DNA of 64,000 nucleotides from DATDIC01 sp963777625 (GTDB lineage: Bacteria; Pseudomonadota; Alphaproteobacteria; Acetobacterales; Acetobacteraceae): NCBI GenBank assembly GCA_963777625.1, contig CAVZRO010000003.1, positions 399,286 to 463,285 on the forward strand. Reading direction: 5' to 3'. The notes below the pieces were generated by a model, which saw only the letters and a program-made list of their open reading frames with translations, had not been told where the DNA came from and searched no databases. Shown one piece after another: positions 16,987 to 26,077 of the stretch; the stretch's first letter is position 1; each line of letters opens with the position of its first letter. Both the position numbers and the translations under genes were made by a program.

Positions 16987-17920
16987 TCACGATGCCGTCC
17001 TGTCGGGCTTTCGCCCGCCGGGCATAGCGCGCGTCGCTCGGCAGACGCACCGACCCGGCGGCGCGCAGCCGCGCAACCAGCTCCTCGATCCGGTCGGTAA
17101 ACGACGCACCGGCGCTCCGCGTCGGGTCCGCCAGCAACACGAACTGACCGGCATTGGAGGTCTGCGCGCCGGGATAATCCACGGAATGGTCCTCGAAGCC
17201 AAATCGTCCGCCGGTGAAAGCCGCCGCAAGCACTTCCACCATCAGCGCGATCCCGGCGCCCTTGTGTTCGCCGAACGGCAGTAGCGCGCCCCCGTCCAGT
17301 ATGGCTCCCGGATCGGTGGTTGGTTGCCCTTCGGCATCCAACCCGACCCCCGCATCGAGCTGGCGTCCCTCCCGGCGGGCGAGCAGCACCTCACCCTGTG
17401 AACGGCGGCTGGACGCCTGGTCCCAGATCACCGGCGGCGCATCCCGCCGTGGAACGGCGAACGCCATCGGGTTGGTGCCGAGCACCTTGCGCCGGCCGCC
17501 CCACGCAACGATCCGGCTGCGTGCATTGACCACCGTCAGGGCAACGAACCCGGCGGTCGCGAACGGCTCGATGTCCGGCCACAAGGCGCCGAAATGATGC
17601 GAGTTGTGGATGCATAGCGCGGCCAACCCGGTGGCCCGCACCTTCTGCCGCAGCAGGTCGTCGGATGCGGCAAGTGCCACCTGCGCGAAACCGTTGGCCG
17701 CATCGGTCACGACGAGCGCCGGCGCGGCATCGGCAACGCGCGGGATTGCACTGCCATCGACCCATCCGCTGCGCAGCGTGCCCACATATCCTTCCAGCCG
17801 CAGCAGACCATGGCTGTGTGCACCGTCACGCTCTGCCGCCGACATCGATGCGGCGATGATCCGAGCGCTCGGCTCGGCCAGGCCATGCCGCGTCAGCACT
17901 TGCACGATCAGCGCGGCCAA
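16931..17920 (-). CDS. Ldh2-type malate/lactate or cyclic-imine reductase
   Basis: A product of about 329 residues of the Ldh2 (DpkA/YlbC/ComC) oxidoreductase family. Characteristic motifs are AERDGAHSHGLLRLEGYV, the active-site region ALCIHNSHHFGAL near residue 105, GTNPMAFAVPR near residue 150 and LPFGEHKGAGIALMVE near residue 215. The family uses NAD(P)H to reduce alpha-keto acids or cyclic imines such as pyrroline- or piperideine-carboxylate. The start is uncertain: the frame opens after a TGA and the first usable codon is TTG 17920. It follows the DadA-like gene by 18 bases, pairing an imine-forming oxidase with a possible imine reductase. Confidence 0.82.
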   Translation of the reverse strand: MAALIVQVLTRHGLAEPSARIIAASMSAAERDGAHSHGLLRLEGYVGTLRSGWVDGSAIPRVADAAPALVVTDAANGFAQVALAASDDLLRQKVRATGLAALCIHNSHHFGALWPDIEPFATAGFVALTVVNARSRIVAWGGRRKVLGTNPMAFAVPRRDAPPVIWDQASSRRSQGEVLLARREGRQLDAGVGLDAEGQPTTDPGAILDGGALLPFGEHKGAGIALMVEVLAAAFTGGRFGFEDHSVDYPGAQTSNAGQFVLLADPTRSAGASFTDRIEELVARLRAAGSVRLPSDARYARRAKARQDGIVITDQAYAQIQALLAAAPG

Positions 17921-17938
17921 GCGCGCTCTCGCTCAGGA

Positions 17939-19246
17939 TCATGGGCGCTCCTCGCGGCGAAATCCGAATCGCGAGACCCGGAACGGCGTCAGATCGATCG
18001 GCGGCGTCGTGCCGTCGAACAGGCTGGCAACCAGGCGTCCCGTCGTCGCCGACCAGCTCAGACCCATGTGACCATGTCCGAACGCATAGACCACATTCCG
18101 CGCCTTGGTGGCATGGCTGATCACCGGCAATGAGTCCGGCAGGGAGGGCCGGTGTCCCATCCAGACTTGCGCATCGTCGGCACATAGCCCGGGCAGCAGC
18201 ATGCGGGCTCCTTCGATCAGCCGTCGCGCACGGTCCCATCGCGGGGGAGCGGTCAGGCCGGCAAACTCGACCGTGCCGGCAAGGCGCAGCCCCTGGCGCA
18301 TCGGCATCAGCGCAAAACCGCGCCGGACATGCGACATGCCGTGGCGCAGCGCCACACCGGGGCGCGGCAGGACGGCGTGATAGCCCCGCTCGCTTTCCAG
18401 CGGCACCCGGTCGCCAAGCTGAGCCGCCAGAGGCGCCGACCACGCCCCGGCCGCGATCACCACCCGCCCCGCCGGGCAGCGTGTGCCATCCACCAGCCTG
18501 ATCGCCGACACGCTCTCGCCCCGCCGTTCGAATGACTGCGCCATACCATCAATGAACCGCACACCGGCGCGAGCCAGGCACGACTTCAGCCGCAGCACGA
18601 GGGCACCCGGGTCGGCGATAAAGGGCCGATCGGGGAACGCCACCGCGAAACCCGTAGCGTCCGACAAGGCAGGTTCCGCCGCGTGGAGCGCCGCGTCGTC
18701 CAGCAGGCTGTACCGCGTGCCGGCGTCGACCCGCAATTGCCAGCGCCAACCCTCGGTCTCCCAATGCCGGCGAGAATCGTATAGCCGCAACAATGGTCCC
18801 GGATGCAACAGATCGGTCGCCTCGGCGGCTGCGAGGACCGGCTCGAAATCGTCGTGCATTCGCGCGCACAGCGCCGCCATGGTGCGGGAGATCGCAATCA
18901 CACGGTCGCGTCGGCCGGCACGAAGGAAGCGGATCAGCCAGGGCGTCAGTGTCGGCAGATAGCGCCACCTGATCGCCAACGGGCCGAGCGGGTCCGCGAG
19001 CCAGCCCGGTACCGCGCGCAGCACCCCCGGTCCCGATATCGGCACCACTTCCCCTGCCGCGATCTGCCCGGCATTGCCATAGGACGCAGAGCGCCGAACA
19101 TCCCCTGGATCGATCACCACGATCTCCGTCCCGAGGTGCCGAAGGTGCCAGGCGCAGTTCAGCCCGATCAGACCACCCCCGACGATCACCAGCGGGTCGG
19201 CGGAATCGCGGCGAGCCTGATCAGCGTCGGGCATCGGCGCATGCAT
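17939..19246 (-). CDS. DadA-type FAD-dependent amino-acid oxidase/dehydrogenase
   Basis: A 435-residue glycine/D-amino-acid oxidase family protein. The FAD-binding motif VIVGGGLIGLNCAWHL lies near residue 20. The DadA-like region RRSASYGNAGQIAAGEVVPI follows, with the substrate-domain segment WQLRVDAGTRYSLLD and the C-terminal flavin loop YAFGHGHMGLSWSATTGR near residue 395. It oxidises an amine carbon to an imine and would pass electrons to the respiratory chain. It is the first gene of a two-gene unit with the Ldh2-type reductase and is transcribed away from another FAD oxidase at 19351. The substrate is unknown; D-amino acids, hydroxyproline isomers and N-methyl amino acids are all possible. 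Confidence 0.87.
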   Translation of the reverse strand: MHAPMPDADQARRDSADPLVIVGGGLIGLNCAWHLRHLGTEIVVIDPGDVRRSASYGNAGQIAAGEVVPISGPGVLRAVPGWLADPLGPLAIRWRYLPTLTPWLIRFLRAGRRDRVIAISRTMAALCARMHDDFEPVLAAAEATDLLHPGPLLRLYDSRRHWETEGWRWQLRVDAGTRYSLLDDAALHAAEPALSDATGFAVAFPDRPFIADPGALVLRLKSCLARAGVRFIDGMAQSFERRGESVSAIRLVDGTRCPAGRVVIAAGAWSAPLAAQLGDRVPLESERGYHAVLPRPGVALRHGMSHVRRGFALMPMRQGLRLAGTVEFAGLTAPPRWDRARRLIEGARMLLPGLCADDAQVWMGHRPSLPDSLPVISHATKARNVVYAFGHGHMGLSWSATTGRLVASLFDGTTPPIDLTPFRVSRFGFRREERP

Positions 19247-19350
19247 CTGTTCCCACCTTCTCCCGGGCCGTTCACGGGGACACTGTTTATGGCCGTTGAA
19301 TCAGTACACTATTCTCCTTGATTTACCGCTTCAAGGACCTGGCAGCGAAC

Positions 19351-20811
19351 ATGGCAACCAGCGGGCCGGTGCAGGACACGACGCCCCTGCCGTCAACCTA
19401 TACGCAAACCGCCCCGCCGCCTTTGAATGAGCCGGCCTTGACGGGGACGCTCACCGTCGATGTTGCGATCGTCGGCGCCGGCTACACCGGCCTGTCCACT
19501 GCGCTGCATTTGGCGGAAGGCGGCTGCCGCGCCGCCGTGCTGGAAGCCCACGAGGTGGGCTGGGGCGGTTCCGGCCGTGCCTTCGGCCAGGTCGTGCCCT
19601 ATGCAAAACACGACGATGCCGCTGTGCTGCAGCATTTCGGCCCGCATTGGGGCGAACGGCTGGTCTCCGGCCTGGCCGGCGGCCCGGATCTGGTCTTTGG
19701 ACTGATCGCTCGACACGGGATCGAATGCGAGGCGGTACGCGCCGGCCTGATCTTCGCCGCGCACAACCGGGCTGCCATTGCCGGCCTCGATCGTCGCGCG
19801 CGCTTCTGGCGCGAGCGCGGCGCCGATGTCGAACGGATCGGGCGTGACGCGCTCATTACCCTGACCGGCAGCCGCTATTACGAGGCGGCCCTGCTCGACC
19901 GTCGCGGCGGCACGCTCAACCCGCTCGGCTACGCGCGCGGCCTGGCGCGGGCGGCGGTGGGGGCGGGCGCCAGGCTGTTCGAAAACAGCCGCGTCCTCAG
20001 CCTGCATCGGGCGGGCGGCGGATGGCGGTTGACCACCGCCCGGGGCGAGATCACCGCGGCTCAGGTGGTCCTTGCCACCGACGCCTATACCGACGACCTC
20101 TGGCCCGGCTTGCGCCGGTCGCTGATCCCGTTGCGGGCGTATCAACTGGTCAGTGCGCCGTTATCCGACAATCTCCGCCGCTCCGTGCTGCCGGGCGGCC
20201 AGTCGCTGAGCGACACGCGCCGGCTCTATTCCGGCATCCGCCAGCGCCCGGACGGACGCCTCCATCTCAGCGTCGATGGTCCCGCCTTCAGCAATGCGGG
20301 CTCGGCCTTCATCGCCAAGAGCACCAACCGGGTGCGCGATGTATTCCCACAGGTCGGCGCCCTGGCGTGGGAGCATGCCGTCGCCGGATGGGTCGGCATG
20401 ACGGAGGACCAGTATCCCCACATCCACCGTCTCGGGCCGGGCCTTATCGCCGCCATCGGACTGAGCGGCCGTGGTATCGCCTTCGGGACGCTGCTGGGCA
20501 GAGAAGTATCCAAACGGCTGACTGGCGTTCCCGAGCAGGACTGGATGTTGCCCGACACCCCGTTGCGCCCGATCCGGGTGAAACCGTTCGCGCGTCCGCT
20601 GGTCGGCGCATTGCTGCACACCTATCGCCTGCTGGACCGGTGGGACCTTCGGCACCACGCCGGCGTCCGCTTGACGCGAGTGCCTATTCCAGCAGGACGC
20701 GGGCGTAGTCGCGTGGCCACCAGATCATCGTCTCGTCGCCGACGCGCAACTGCTCCACCACGCCCGAGGCGCGCAGCAACAGAGCTATCTCCTGACCGGA
20801 CCCGAGTATGA
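19351..20811 (+). CDS. PuuB-type FAD-dependent amine oxidase
   Basis: A 486-residue FAD oxidoreductase like gamma-glutamylputrescine oxidase. It has VDVAIVGAGYTGLSTALHL for FAD near residue 35, GWGGSGRAFGQVVPY (where PuuB proteins usually read SGRNGGQ), LDRRGGTLNPLGYARGL near residue 195, VLATDAYTDDLWPGLRR near residue 240 and the closing loop IGLSGRGIAFGTLLGREVSK. I prefer ATG 19351 to the in-frame TTG 19318. Homology ends near residue 445; the last 40 or so residues are arginine-rich and run antisense through potA, as if the original stop were lost. A frameshifted paralogue lies at 61144-62444. Confidence 0.86.
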   Translation: MATSGPVQDTTPLPSTYTQTAPPPLNEPALTGTLTVDVAIVGAGYTGLSTALHLAEGGCRAAVLEAHEVGWGGSGRAFGQVVPYAKHDDAAVLQHFGPHWGERLVSGLAGGPDLVFGLIARHGIECEAVRAGLIFAAHNRAAIAGLDRRARFWRERGADVERIGRDALITLTGSRYYEAALLDRRGGTLNPLGYARGLARAAVGAGARLFENSRVLSLHRAGGGWRLTTARGEITAAQVVLATDAYTDDLWPGLRRSLIPLRAYQLVSAPLSDNLRRSVLPGGQSLSDTRRLYSGIRQRPDGRLHLSVDGPAFSNAGSAFIAKSTNRVRDVFPQVGALAWEHAVAGWVGMTEDQYPHIHRLGPGLIAAIGLSGRGIAFGTLLGREVSKRLTGVPEQDWMLPDTPLRPIRVKPFARPLVGALLHTYRLLDRWDLRHHAGVRLTRVPIPAGRGRSRVATRSSSRRRRATAPPRPRRAATELSPDRTRV

Positions 20812-21844
20812 CGAACACCCGCCAACTCTGGCCGACGAAGCTGATATCCCTGACGCGGGCGCCGAGCCGCACCGCGTCGGCCCCCGGCGGCGGACTGCCG
20901 AGCTCGATACATTCCGGCCGCACCATCAATGTCGCCGGGCCGGGTTGTGGCGCGGTGAAGGGTAGAACGTCGGCCCCACCGCTGAGCCGCATCGTTCCGT
21001 CGGGGTCGGCCACGCAACTGATCAGGTTCGCTTCGCCAATGAAATCCGCGACATAGCGCGAGGTCGGATCGCGATAGAGTTCCGGGCCGCTACTCAACTG
21101 CATGATCTGGCCCTGGTTCATCACCGCGATGCGATCCGACATCGCCAGCGCCTCTTCCTGGTCATGCGTGACATAGATGAACGTCATCCCAAGCGATTCG
21201 TGCAGCCGTTTCAGCTCGACCTGCATCCGCTTGCGCAGTTTGAGATCGAGCGCCCCAAGCGGCTCGTCGAGCAACAGGACCTGCGGCTGATTGACCAGAG
21301 CGCGCGCGAGCGCCACGCGCTGCTGCTGGCCGCCAGAGAGTTCGCGCGGATAGCGACCGGCAAACAGTTCCATGCCGACGGTTGCCAGCATGTGCTCCAC
21401 CCGCCGCGCCGTCTCCGCCTTGCCGACGCCGTGCCGCCGCGGACCGAACCCCACATTGTCCGCCACGGTCATGTGCGGGAACAGCGCGTAATGCTGGAAC
21501 ACGGTGTTGACCGGCCGCAAATGCGGTGGAACGGAATTCATGCGGCGGTCGCCGATGCGTATCTCACCGGAGGTCGGCGTGACGAATCCGGCGATGGCAC
21601 GGAGCAGCGTGGTCTTGCCGCACCCGCTGGGCCCCAGCATGGACAGGAATTCGCCGCGTCGCACCGTCAGCGACACGCCGCTGAGGGCCTGCACCGGCCC
21701 ATATGACTTGACCAGCCGCTCGACCACGATGAGGTCCGCCGGGGGGCCGGCGCTGTCGGCCGGCAACGTGGCGATCATGGGTTGCGCGATGGCTGACCCC
21801 CTATCGATCACATCCGGCGACTCAGGCCGCCGTCGTGCGGTCAT
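20684..21844 (-). CDS. ABC transporter ATPase (PotA-like)
   Basis: A 386-residue ATPase of the polyamine/iron importer type, with Walker A GPSGCGKTT, the Q-loop in NTVFQHYALFPHMTV, signature LSGGQQQRVALARALV, Walker B VLLLDEPLGALD, the H-loop YVTHDQEEALAMSD and a C-terminal TOBE domain (ATLMVRPECIELGS). Only this gene supplies an ATPase for the permeases at 12588-14245, so I infer they form one transporter. Its start overlaps the hyuA end by 23 bases (ATG 21844; ATG 21778 is an alternative), placing import and hydrolysis in one operon. It overlaps the oppositely oriented FAD oxidase tail by 128 bases. Confidence 0.9.
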   Translation of the reverse strand: MTARRRPESPDVIDRGSAIAQPMIATLPADSAGPPADLIVVERLVKSYGPVQALSGVSLTVRRGEFLSMLGPSGCGKTTLLRAIAGFVTPTSGEIRIGDRRMNSVPPHLRPVNTVFQHYALFPHMTVADNVGFGPRRHGVGKAETARRVEHMLATVGMELFAGRYPRELSGGQQQRVALARALVNQPQVLLLDEPLGALDLKLRKRMQVELKRLHESLGMTFIYVTHDQEEALAMSDRIAVMNQGQIMQLSSGPELYRDPTSRYVADFIGEANLISCVADPDGTMRLSGGADVLPFTAPQPGPATLMVRPECIELGSPPPGADAVRLGARVRDISFVGQSWRVFVILGSGQEIALLLRASGVVEQLRVGDETMIWWPRDYARVLLE

Positions 21845-23951
21845 AGTCCTGGATCGGCTCAGCAGTGCCAACCGAAATATCGATGATCACACTCAGGAAG
21901 CGATCGATCGTGGCACGCGCATCCGGCCCGATGACGATCGTCAACTCGCGTTCCTCCACCACCGCCGGACCGTCGATGCGATCACCGGGACGCAAGCCGT
22001 ATCTGTCATAGACACGACAGTCGATATAGCCGGTTTCGGGGAAGTGCACGCTGCGCTGGCCTTTCACCCTCCGCCGTGACGCGTCGGGCGTGCTGCCAAA
22101 TCCGGCGAAATTGAGCGCCACCTCGCTTCCCGGCGCGGTCGCATTCAGCCGCCAGCTCAGCGCCTCGATCGGAACGCTCTCGACCCGCCGATCGAACAGC
22201 CGCTCATAGGTCGCGAAGAAACTTTCCCGTATCGGCCCGATCGCGTCCGGTCCCAAGGCAACCGACGGCAACAGCACGTCGATCTCGAAGCCCTGGCCGA
22301 CATGCCGCATATCGGCCCGCCGCTCGAAGCTCGGCTCGCCAGCCCCCGCGTCCGCCAACAGGCGGCGTGCCTCGCGTTCCATCCCGTCGAACAACTGGTT
22401 GACATGCTCCCAGTCGATATCATCGAGCCGGGCAACGTAGCTGCGGACATAGTCGATCGCCGGGGGTGCCACCAGAAGCCCGAGCGCGGACATGACGCCG
22501 GCCCCCAGCGGGCACACGATCTGCCGCAGCTTCAGCAGCTTTGCCAATCCGTACGCATGGATCGGGCCGGCGCCACCGAACGCGATCATGGTGTATTGCC
22601 GCGGATCCCGTCCCTTCTCCGCCACATGCATCCGGGTTGCCGCCGCCATGTTTTCGTCAACGATACGATGGATACCGGCGGCCGCGGCAGTGACCTCAAG
22701 ACCCAGCGGCGCCGCGAGCGCCGCGATGGCGGTCCGCACCCCGTCCTGATCGAGCTGCATTTCACCACCCAGGAAATAGTCCGGCGACAGATATCCGAGC
22801 ACCAGGTCGGCGTCGGTCACCGTCGGCTGCACTCCGCCGCGTCCATAACAGACCGGTCCCGGTTCCGCGCCGGCGCTGCCGGGTCCCACCTTCAGAAGAC
22901 CCATGCCGTCGATCCGAGCCAACGATCCCCCGCCGGCGCCGATCTCGATCAGATCGATCACCGGAACCTTCAGCGGCAGGCCGGACCCTTTACGGAACCG
23001 CCGCACCCGCGCTGCCTCGAACTCATGCGCGTACTGCGGCCGGAAATCGTCGATCAGGCACATCTTTGCCGTCGTGCCGCCCATGTCGAACGAGATGACG
23101 CGCTTGAGCCCCATCAGCCTGGCATAGAAACCGGCCGCCATCGCACCGGCCGCCGGCCCCGATTCGATCAAGCGGATCGGGAAATCTCGTGCCGCGCCGA
23201 CCGTGGTGACGCCACCGCCGGAAAGCATCACATGCAGATTGCCGGCGAGGCCCAGATCCTTGAGACGCCGGTCCAGCCGGCCGAGATAGCCCTGCATCAA
23301 CGGTTGCACATACGCATTGGCGATCGTCGTGCTGCTGCGCTCGAACTCGCGGATTTCCGGCGCCACTTCCGATGAAATGCATACCGGCAGGTCGCGCGCC
23401 ATGTCTTGCACGATGGCCCGCGCACGCCGTTCGTGGACGTCGTTGCGATAGGCGTGCAGGAAGCAGATCGCGATCGCCTCCACCCGTTCCGCGACCAAAC
23501 GCGCCACTGCCTGTCGCAACTGCGTCTCGTCGAGCGGCCGAAGCACAGTGCCCGACGCATCCAACCGCTCGTCCACTTCCATCCGCAAGTGACGCGGCAC
23601 CAGCGGCTGCGGAAGCTCCAGGAAGAGATCATACAGGTCGTAGCGAAGCTCGCGGGCCATCGCGATCGAGTCGCGGAAGCCGCTGGTGGTGATCAGCCCC
23701 ACCTTGGCGCCGTTGCGCTCGATCACCGTGTTGGCCACCAGCGTGGTGCCATGGATGACGCTGGCGATCTGGTTGATGACGACCGACGTTTCGCCCAGCA
23801 GGCGCTGCGTGCCGTCCAGGATGGCGTCGCTGGGATCGCCCGCGGTCGTCAACCGCTTGCCTGTATAGATCCTGTCGCGGATTCCATCGACCAGCACGAA
23901 ATCGGTGAACGTGCCGCCGACATCGACGCCCAGGCGGATTGACGTGCTCAT
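21822..23951 (-). CDS. hyuA: Hydantoinase/oxoprolinase subunit A
   Basis: A 709-residue ATP-dependent ring-opening enzyme subunit. The N-terminal actin-like domain shows the phosphate-binding IRLGVDVGGTFTDFVLVD and a later VISFDMGGTTAKMCLIDD near residue 285. Further on come IEIGAGGGSLARIDGMG, GPVCYGRGG and FGGAGPIHAYGLAK. Family members hydrolyse 5-oxoproline, N-methylhydantoin or hydantoins, or carboxylate ketones when a third subunit is present; no small gamma-type gene is seen here, which favours hydrolysis. It overlaps hyuB by four bases (ATGA) and leads into potA, so the three genes are coupled. Confidence 0.92.
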   Translation of the reverse strand: MSTSIRLGVDVGGTFTDFVLVDGIRDRIYTGKRLTTAGDPSDAILDGTQRLLGETSVVINQIASVIHGTTLVANTVIERNGAKVGLITTSGFRDSIAMARELRYDLYDLFLELPQPLVPRHLRMEVDERLDASGTVLRPLDETQLRQAVARLVAERVEAIAICFLHAYRNDVHERRARAIVQDMARDLPVCISSEVAPEIREFERSSTTIANAYVQPLMQGYLGRLDRRLKDLGLAGNLHVMLSGGGVTTVGAARDFPIRLIESGPAAGAMAAGFYARLMGLKRVISFDMGGTTAKMCLIDDFRPQYAHEFEAARVRRFRKGSGLPLKVPVIDLIEIGAGGGSLARIDGMGLLKVGPGSAGAEPGPVCYGRGGVQPTVTDADLVLGYLSPDYFLGGEMQLDQDGVRTAIAALAAPLGLEVTAAAAGIHRIVDENMAAATRMHVAEKGRDPRQYTMIAFGGAGPIHAYGLAKLLKLRQIVCPLGAGVMSALGLLVAPPAIDYVRSYVARLDDIDWEHVNQLFDGMEREARRLLADAGAGEPSFERRADMRHVGQGFEIDVLLPSVALGPDAIGPIRESFFATYERLFDRRVESVPIEALSWRLNATAPGSEVALNFAGFGSTPDASRRRVKGQRSVHFPETGYIDCRVYDRYGLRPGDRIDGPAVVEERELTIVIGPDARATIDRFLSVIIDISVGTAEPIQDYDRTTAA

Positions 23952-25636
23952 TGTCCGCTCACGCCCGCGCTGGTCGGTTCTGCCGGCAGGGCGCCGTACT
24001 CGCGGGTCGCTGCCTGCGCGGAGATCAAGCCTTCCCGCAGGTCACTGGCAATTGCCGCCGGATCGCGCATCGCAGCTTCCCCATAACCGCCGCCGCCGCT
24101 GTAACGCAGGATCAGCCGATCGCCGGGGTTGAGAGTGGTGCGCGACTTCGGGTGCGGCCGCGTTCCGTCAGCCAGCAGGATCTCGACCGGCGCGCCCGGG
24201 GAACCGCCCAGCGATCCCTGCGCCGCATGCCGCTGGCGATCCGACAACAGTGACAGATGCAACGATTCCGGCGACACCACTTCGATCTCGACCTCCTGGC
24301 CGAGCCCGCCGCGAAATTGGCCGGCGCCGCCGAAGTCCTGGCGCAATTGCTTGCGCCATACGATCAGCGGCGAGATGCTCTCGAACGCTTCGATGCTTCC
24401 TGCGCCGGTATTGGTCGGGAACGCGGTGCAGGAATTTCCGTCCTGGCACGGTCCCGCACCCATGCCGCCGCTGGCGAACAGGATTTGCGAGAAACGGTGC
24501 CCCTGCCGATCGACGCCGCTGAACACGGCGCGCGTCGTCGGGGCGCTGCCGCATTCCGCGATCACCTTGTCCGGCACGGCCTGGGCCAGCGCGCCATAGA
24601 TCGCGCCCGCCAGCAAATGCCCGGTCAATTGCCGCGCGCCCACCGGCGCGGGATAGCGCGGGTTCAGCAGGCATCCCAACGGCGCATCGACACTGACCGA
24701 GCGATACGAACCGGCATTTCGCGGGGTCAGCGGATCGAGCGCGCATTTGATCGGATAGACCGAGTAGGCATACGTGTAGTTCATCACCGAGTTGAGGCCG
24801 CGGCCGATCTGCTTGGAGGTTCCCGCGTAATCGACCTGCAGCGTCGGGCCGCGCACCGTCAGCGTGCAGTTGATCCGGGTCTCGTCGGCATCGAAGCCGT
24901 CGGCGGTGATCTCGTGGCGATAGATACCGTCCGGCACCGCGGCGATCGCGTCCCGCATCGCCCGATCCGCATGCCCTTGCAAGGTGTCGGACAGCGCGGT
25001 CAGATCGACGATGCCGGCATCATCGAGAAATTCCGACAACCGGCGGGCACACACGAGATGCGCGGTGATCTGGGCATTCAGATCACCCTGCACCTGATCG
25101 GGTACCCGCACGTTGCCGAGGATGAAGTCCATGACATTGTCGGCCGGCCGTCCCTCGATCAGCATCTTCATCGGCGGGATACGCAGCCCCTCTTCGAACA
25201 GCTCGCGGCAATCCGCGGCCCAGAGCGAGCCGCCGATATCCGGCAGATGCGCAATCGTGCCGGAAAATGCGACCAGGGTGCCCCGGTGAAAGATGGGCGC
25301 CGCCATGGTGACATCCGGTAGATGGCCGGTCGCCATCCACGGATCATTGGTGATGACACAGTCTCCGGGCCGCCATTCCTGCTTGGGGAAACGCTTGAGG
25401 AAATGTGCCAGCGTGCGTGGCAACGTGCCGACGAAGGACGGGATGCCGGCGGTGTTCTCGGCCAGGGAGTTGCCGTTCGCGTCCATCAGCGACGTGGCGA
25501 AATCGTTCGATTCCCGGACTATCGTGGAGAATGAGGTACGCAGCAGCGCCGCCGCGGATTCGTCGGCGATCGAGATCAGCCGACTCCAGAAGATTTCCAG
25601 CGAGACGGGATCGAAGATGTCTTTGGCGGCGTGCAT
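23948..25636 (-). CDS. hyuB: Hydantoinase/oxoprolinase subunit B
   Basis: A 562-residue HyuB subunit. Typical motifs are FDPVSLEIFWSRLISIADES at the N-terminus, RESNDFATSLMDANGN, VITNDPWMATGHLPDVTM near residue 105, DYAGTSKQIGRGLNSVMNYT near residue 275, PVGARQLTGHLLAGAIYG and the glycine-rich end RYSGGGGYGEAAMRDP. It forms the complex with HyuA that opens a cyclic amide at the cost of ATP. I chose ATG 25636 where homology begins; an upstream in-frame extension lacks family features. It is the first gene of the hyuB-hyuA-potA unit, and a strong palindrome lies 32 bases before its start. Confidence 0.92.
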   Translation of the reverse strand: MHAAKDIFDPVSLEIFWSRLISIADESAAALLRTSFSTIVRESNDFATSLMDANGNSLAENTAGIPSFVGTLPRTLAHFLKRFPKQEWRPGDCVITNDPWMATGHLPDVTMAAPIFHRGTLVAFSGTIAHLPDIGGSLWAADCRELFEEGLRIPPMKMLIEGRPADNVMDFILGNVRVPDQVQGDLNAQITAHLVCARRLSEFLDDAGIVDLTALSDTLQGHADRAMRDAIAAVPDGIYRHEITADGFDADETRINCTLTVRGPTLQVDYAGTSKQIGRGLNSVMNYTYAYSVYPIKCALDPLTPRNAGSYRSVSVDAPLGCLLNPRYPAPVGARQLTGHLLAGAIYGALAQAVPDKVIAECGSAPTTRAVFSGVDRQGHRFSQILFASGGMGAGPCQDGNSCTAFPTNTGAGSIEAFESISPLIVWRKQLRQDFGGAGQFRGGLGQEVEIEVVSPESLHLSLLSDRQRHAAQGSLGGSPGAPVEILLADGTRPHPKSRTTLNPGDRLILRYSGGGGYGEAAMRDPAAIASDLREGLISAQAATREYGALPAEPTSAGVSGQ

Positions 25637-25667
25637 GTGAGTCCCCGGCTTGGCTATCGGTAATAGA

Positions 25668-25692
25668 TAATGGGTATATGGTACACCTATTA
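25668..25692. promoter_or_regulatory. Extended 25-bp palindrome, candidate operator of hyuB-hyuA-potA
   Basis: The site reads TAAT, one base, GGT, one base, TA, three bases, TA, one base, ACC, one base, ATTA, so nine of twelve half-site positions are paired about position 25680. It sits 32 bases before the hyuB ATG and is AT-rich in a GC-rich setting. The GGT...ACC pattern is like FadR-type GntR operators, and the only such regulator in the cluster is at 15408. Regulation is inferred. Confidence 0.5.
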
Positions 25693-26077
25693 CGTGACTA
25701 GGCCGGGCCTCCTGGTTCGTCAAGGCCGAGTACAAGCGGATCAAGAAAGCAGGCTGGCCCGGCAAGGGCATTGGTAAGTTGGCCGGGTCTTGTCAGGTCG
25801 GCGGCTGGCATGCATCGCCATCGCGCTCGACTGGATCAAGTCGTTGCTCTGACAAGCATTCAAATGCGAACAGGCCCTCGGCTCAGATCGACCTCGGGAA
25901 GCGTTACGAGATCGACGAAGAAGGCTGGTGTCGATCGCCCTCACCAGCGTTGTCGGACGGGATTCATGGATGCGAAGCAGGGCCTCCCGCCGATGCACGT
26001 CGAGTTGCCTGGCGGTGTGGATATTTCGCCGCCCCTGACCTACTGTGCGGGTCAGCCGAGGAGCGGGAGCACGGAGC
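25693..26077. other. Intergenic region without a convincing gene
   Basis: The 385 bases between the hyuB promoter side and the aminotransferase gene have open frames on both strands but no ribosome binding site with a matching start, and no recognised family. A plus-strand stretch starting near 25710 reads WFVKAEYKRIKKAGWPGKG in one frame and could be a gene fragment, but I cannot place it. Confidence 0.35.

Noticed and set aside
22302..23375. Long open frame on the plus strand
   Set aside because: It is the antisense shadow of hyuA, as expected in DNA with GC-rich third positions; no domain or ribosome binding site supports it.
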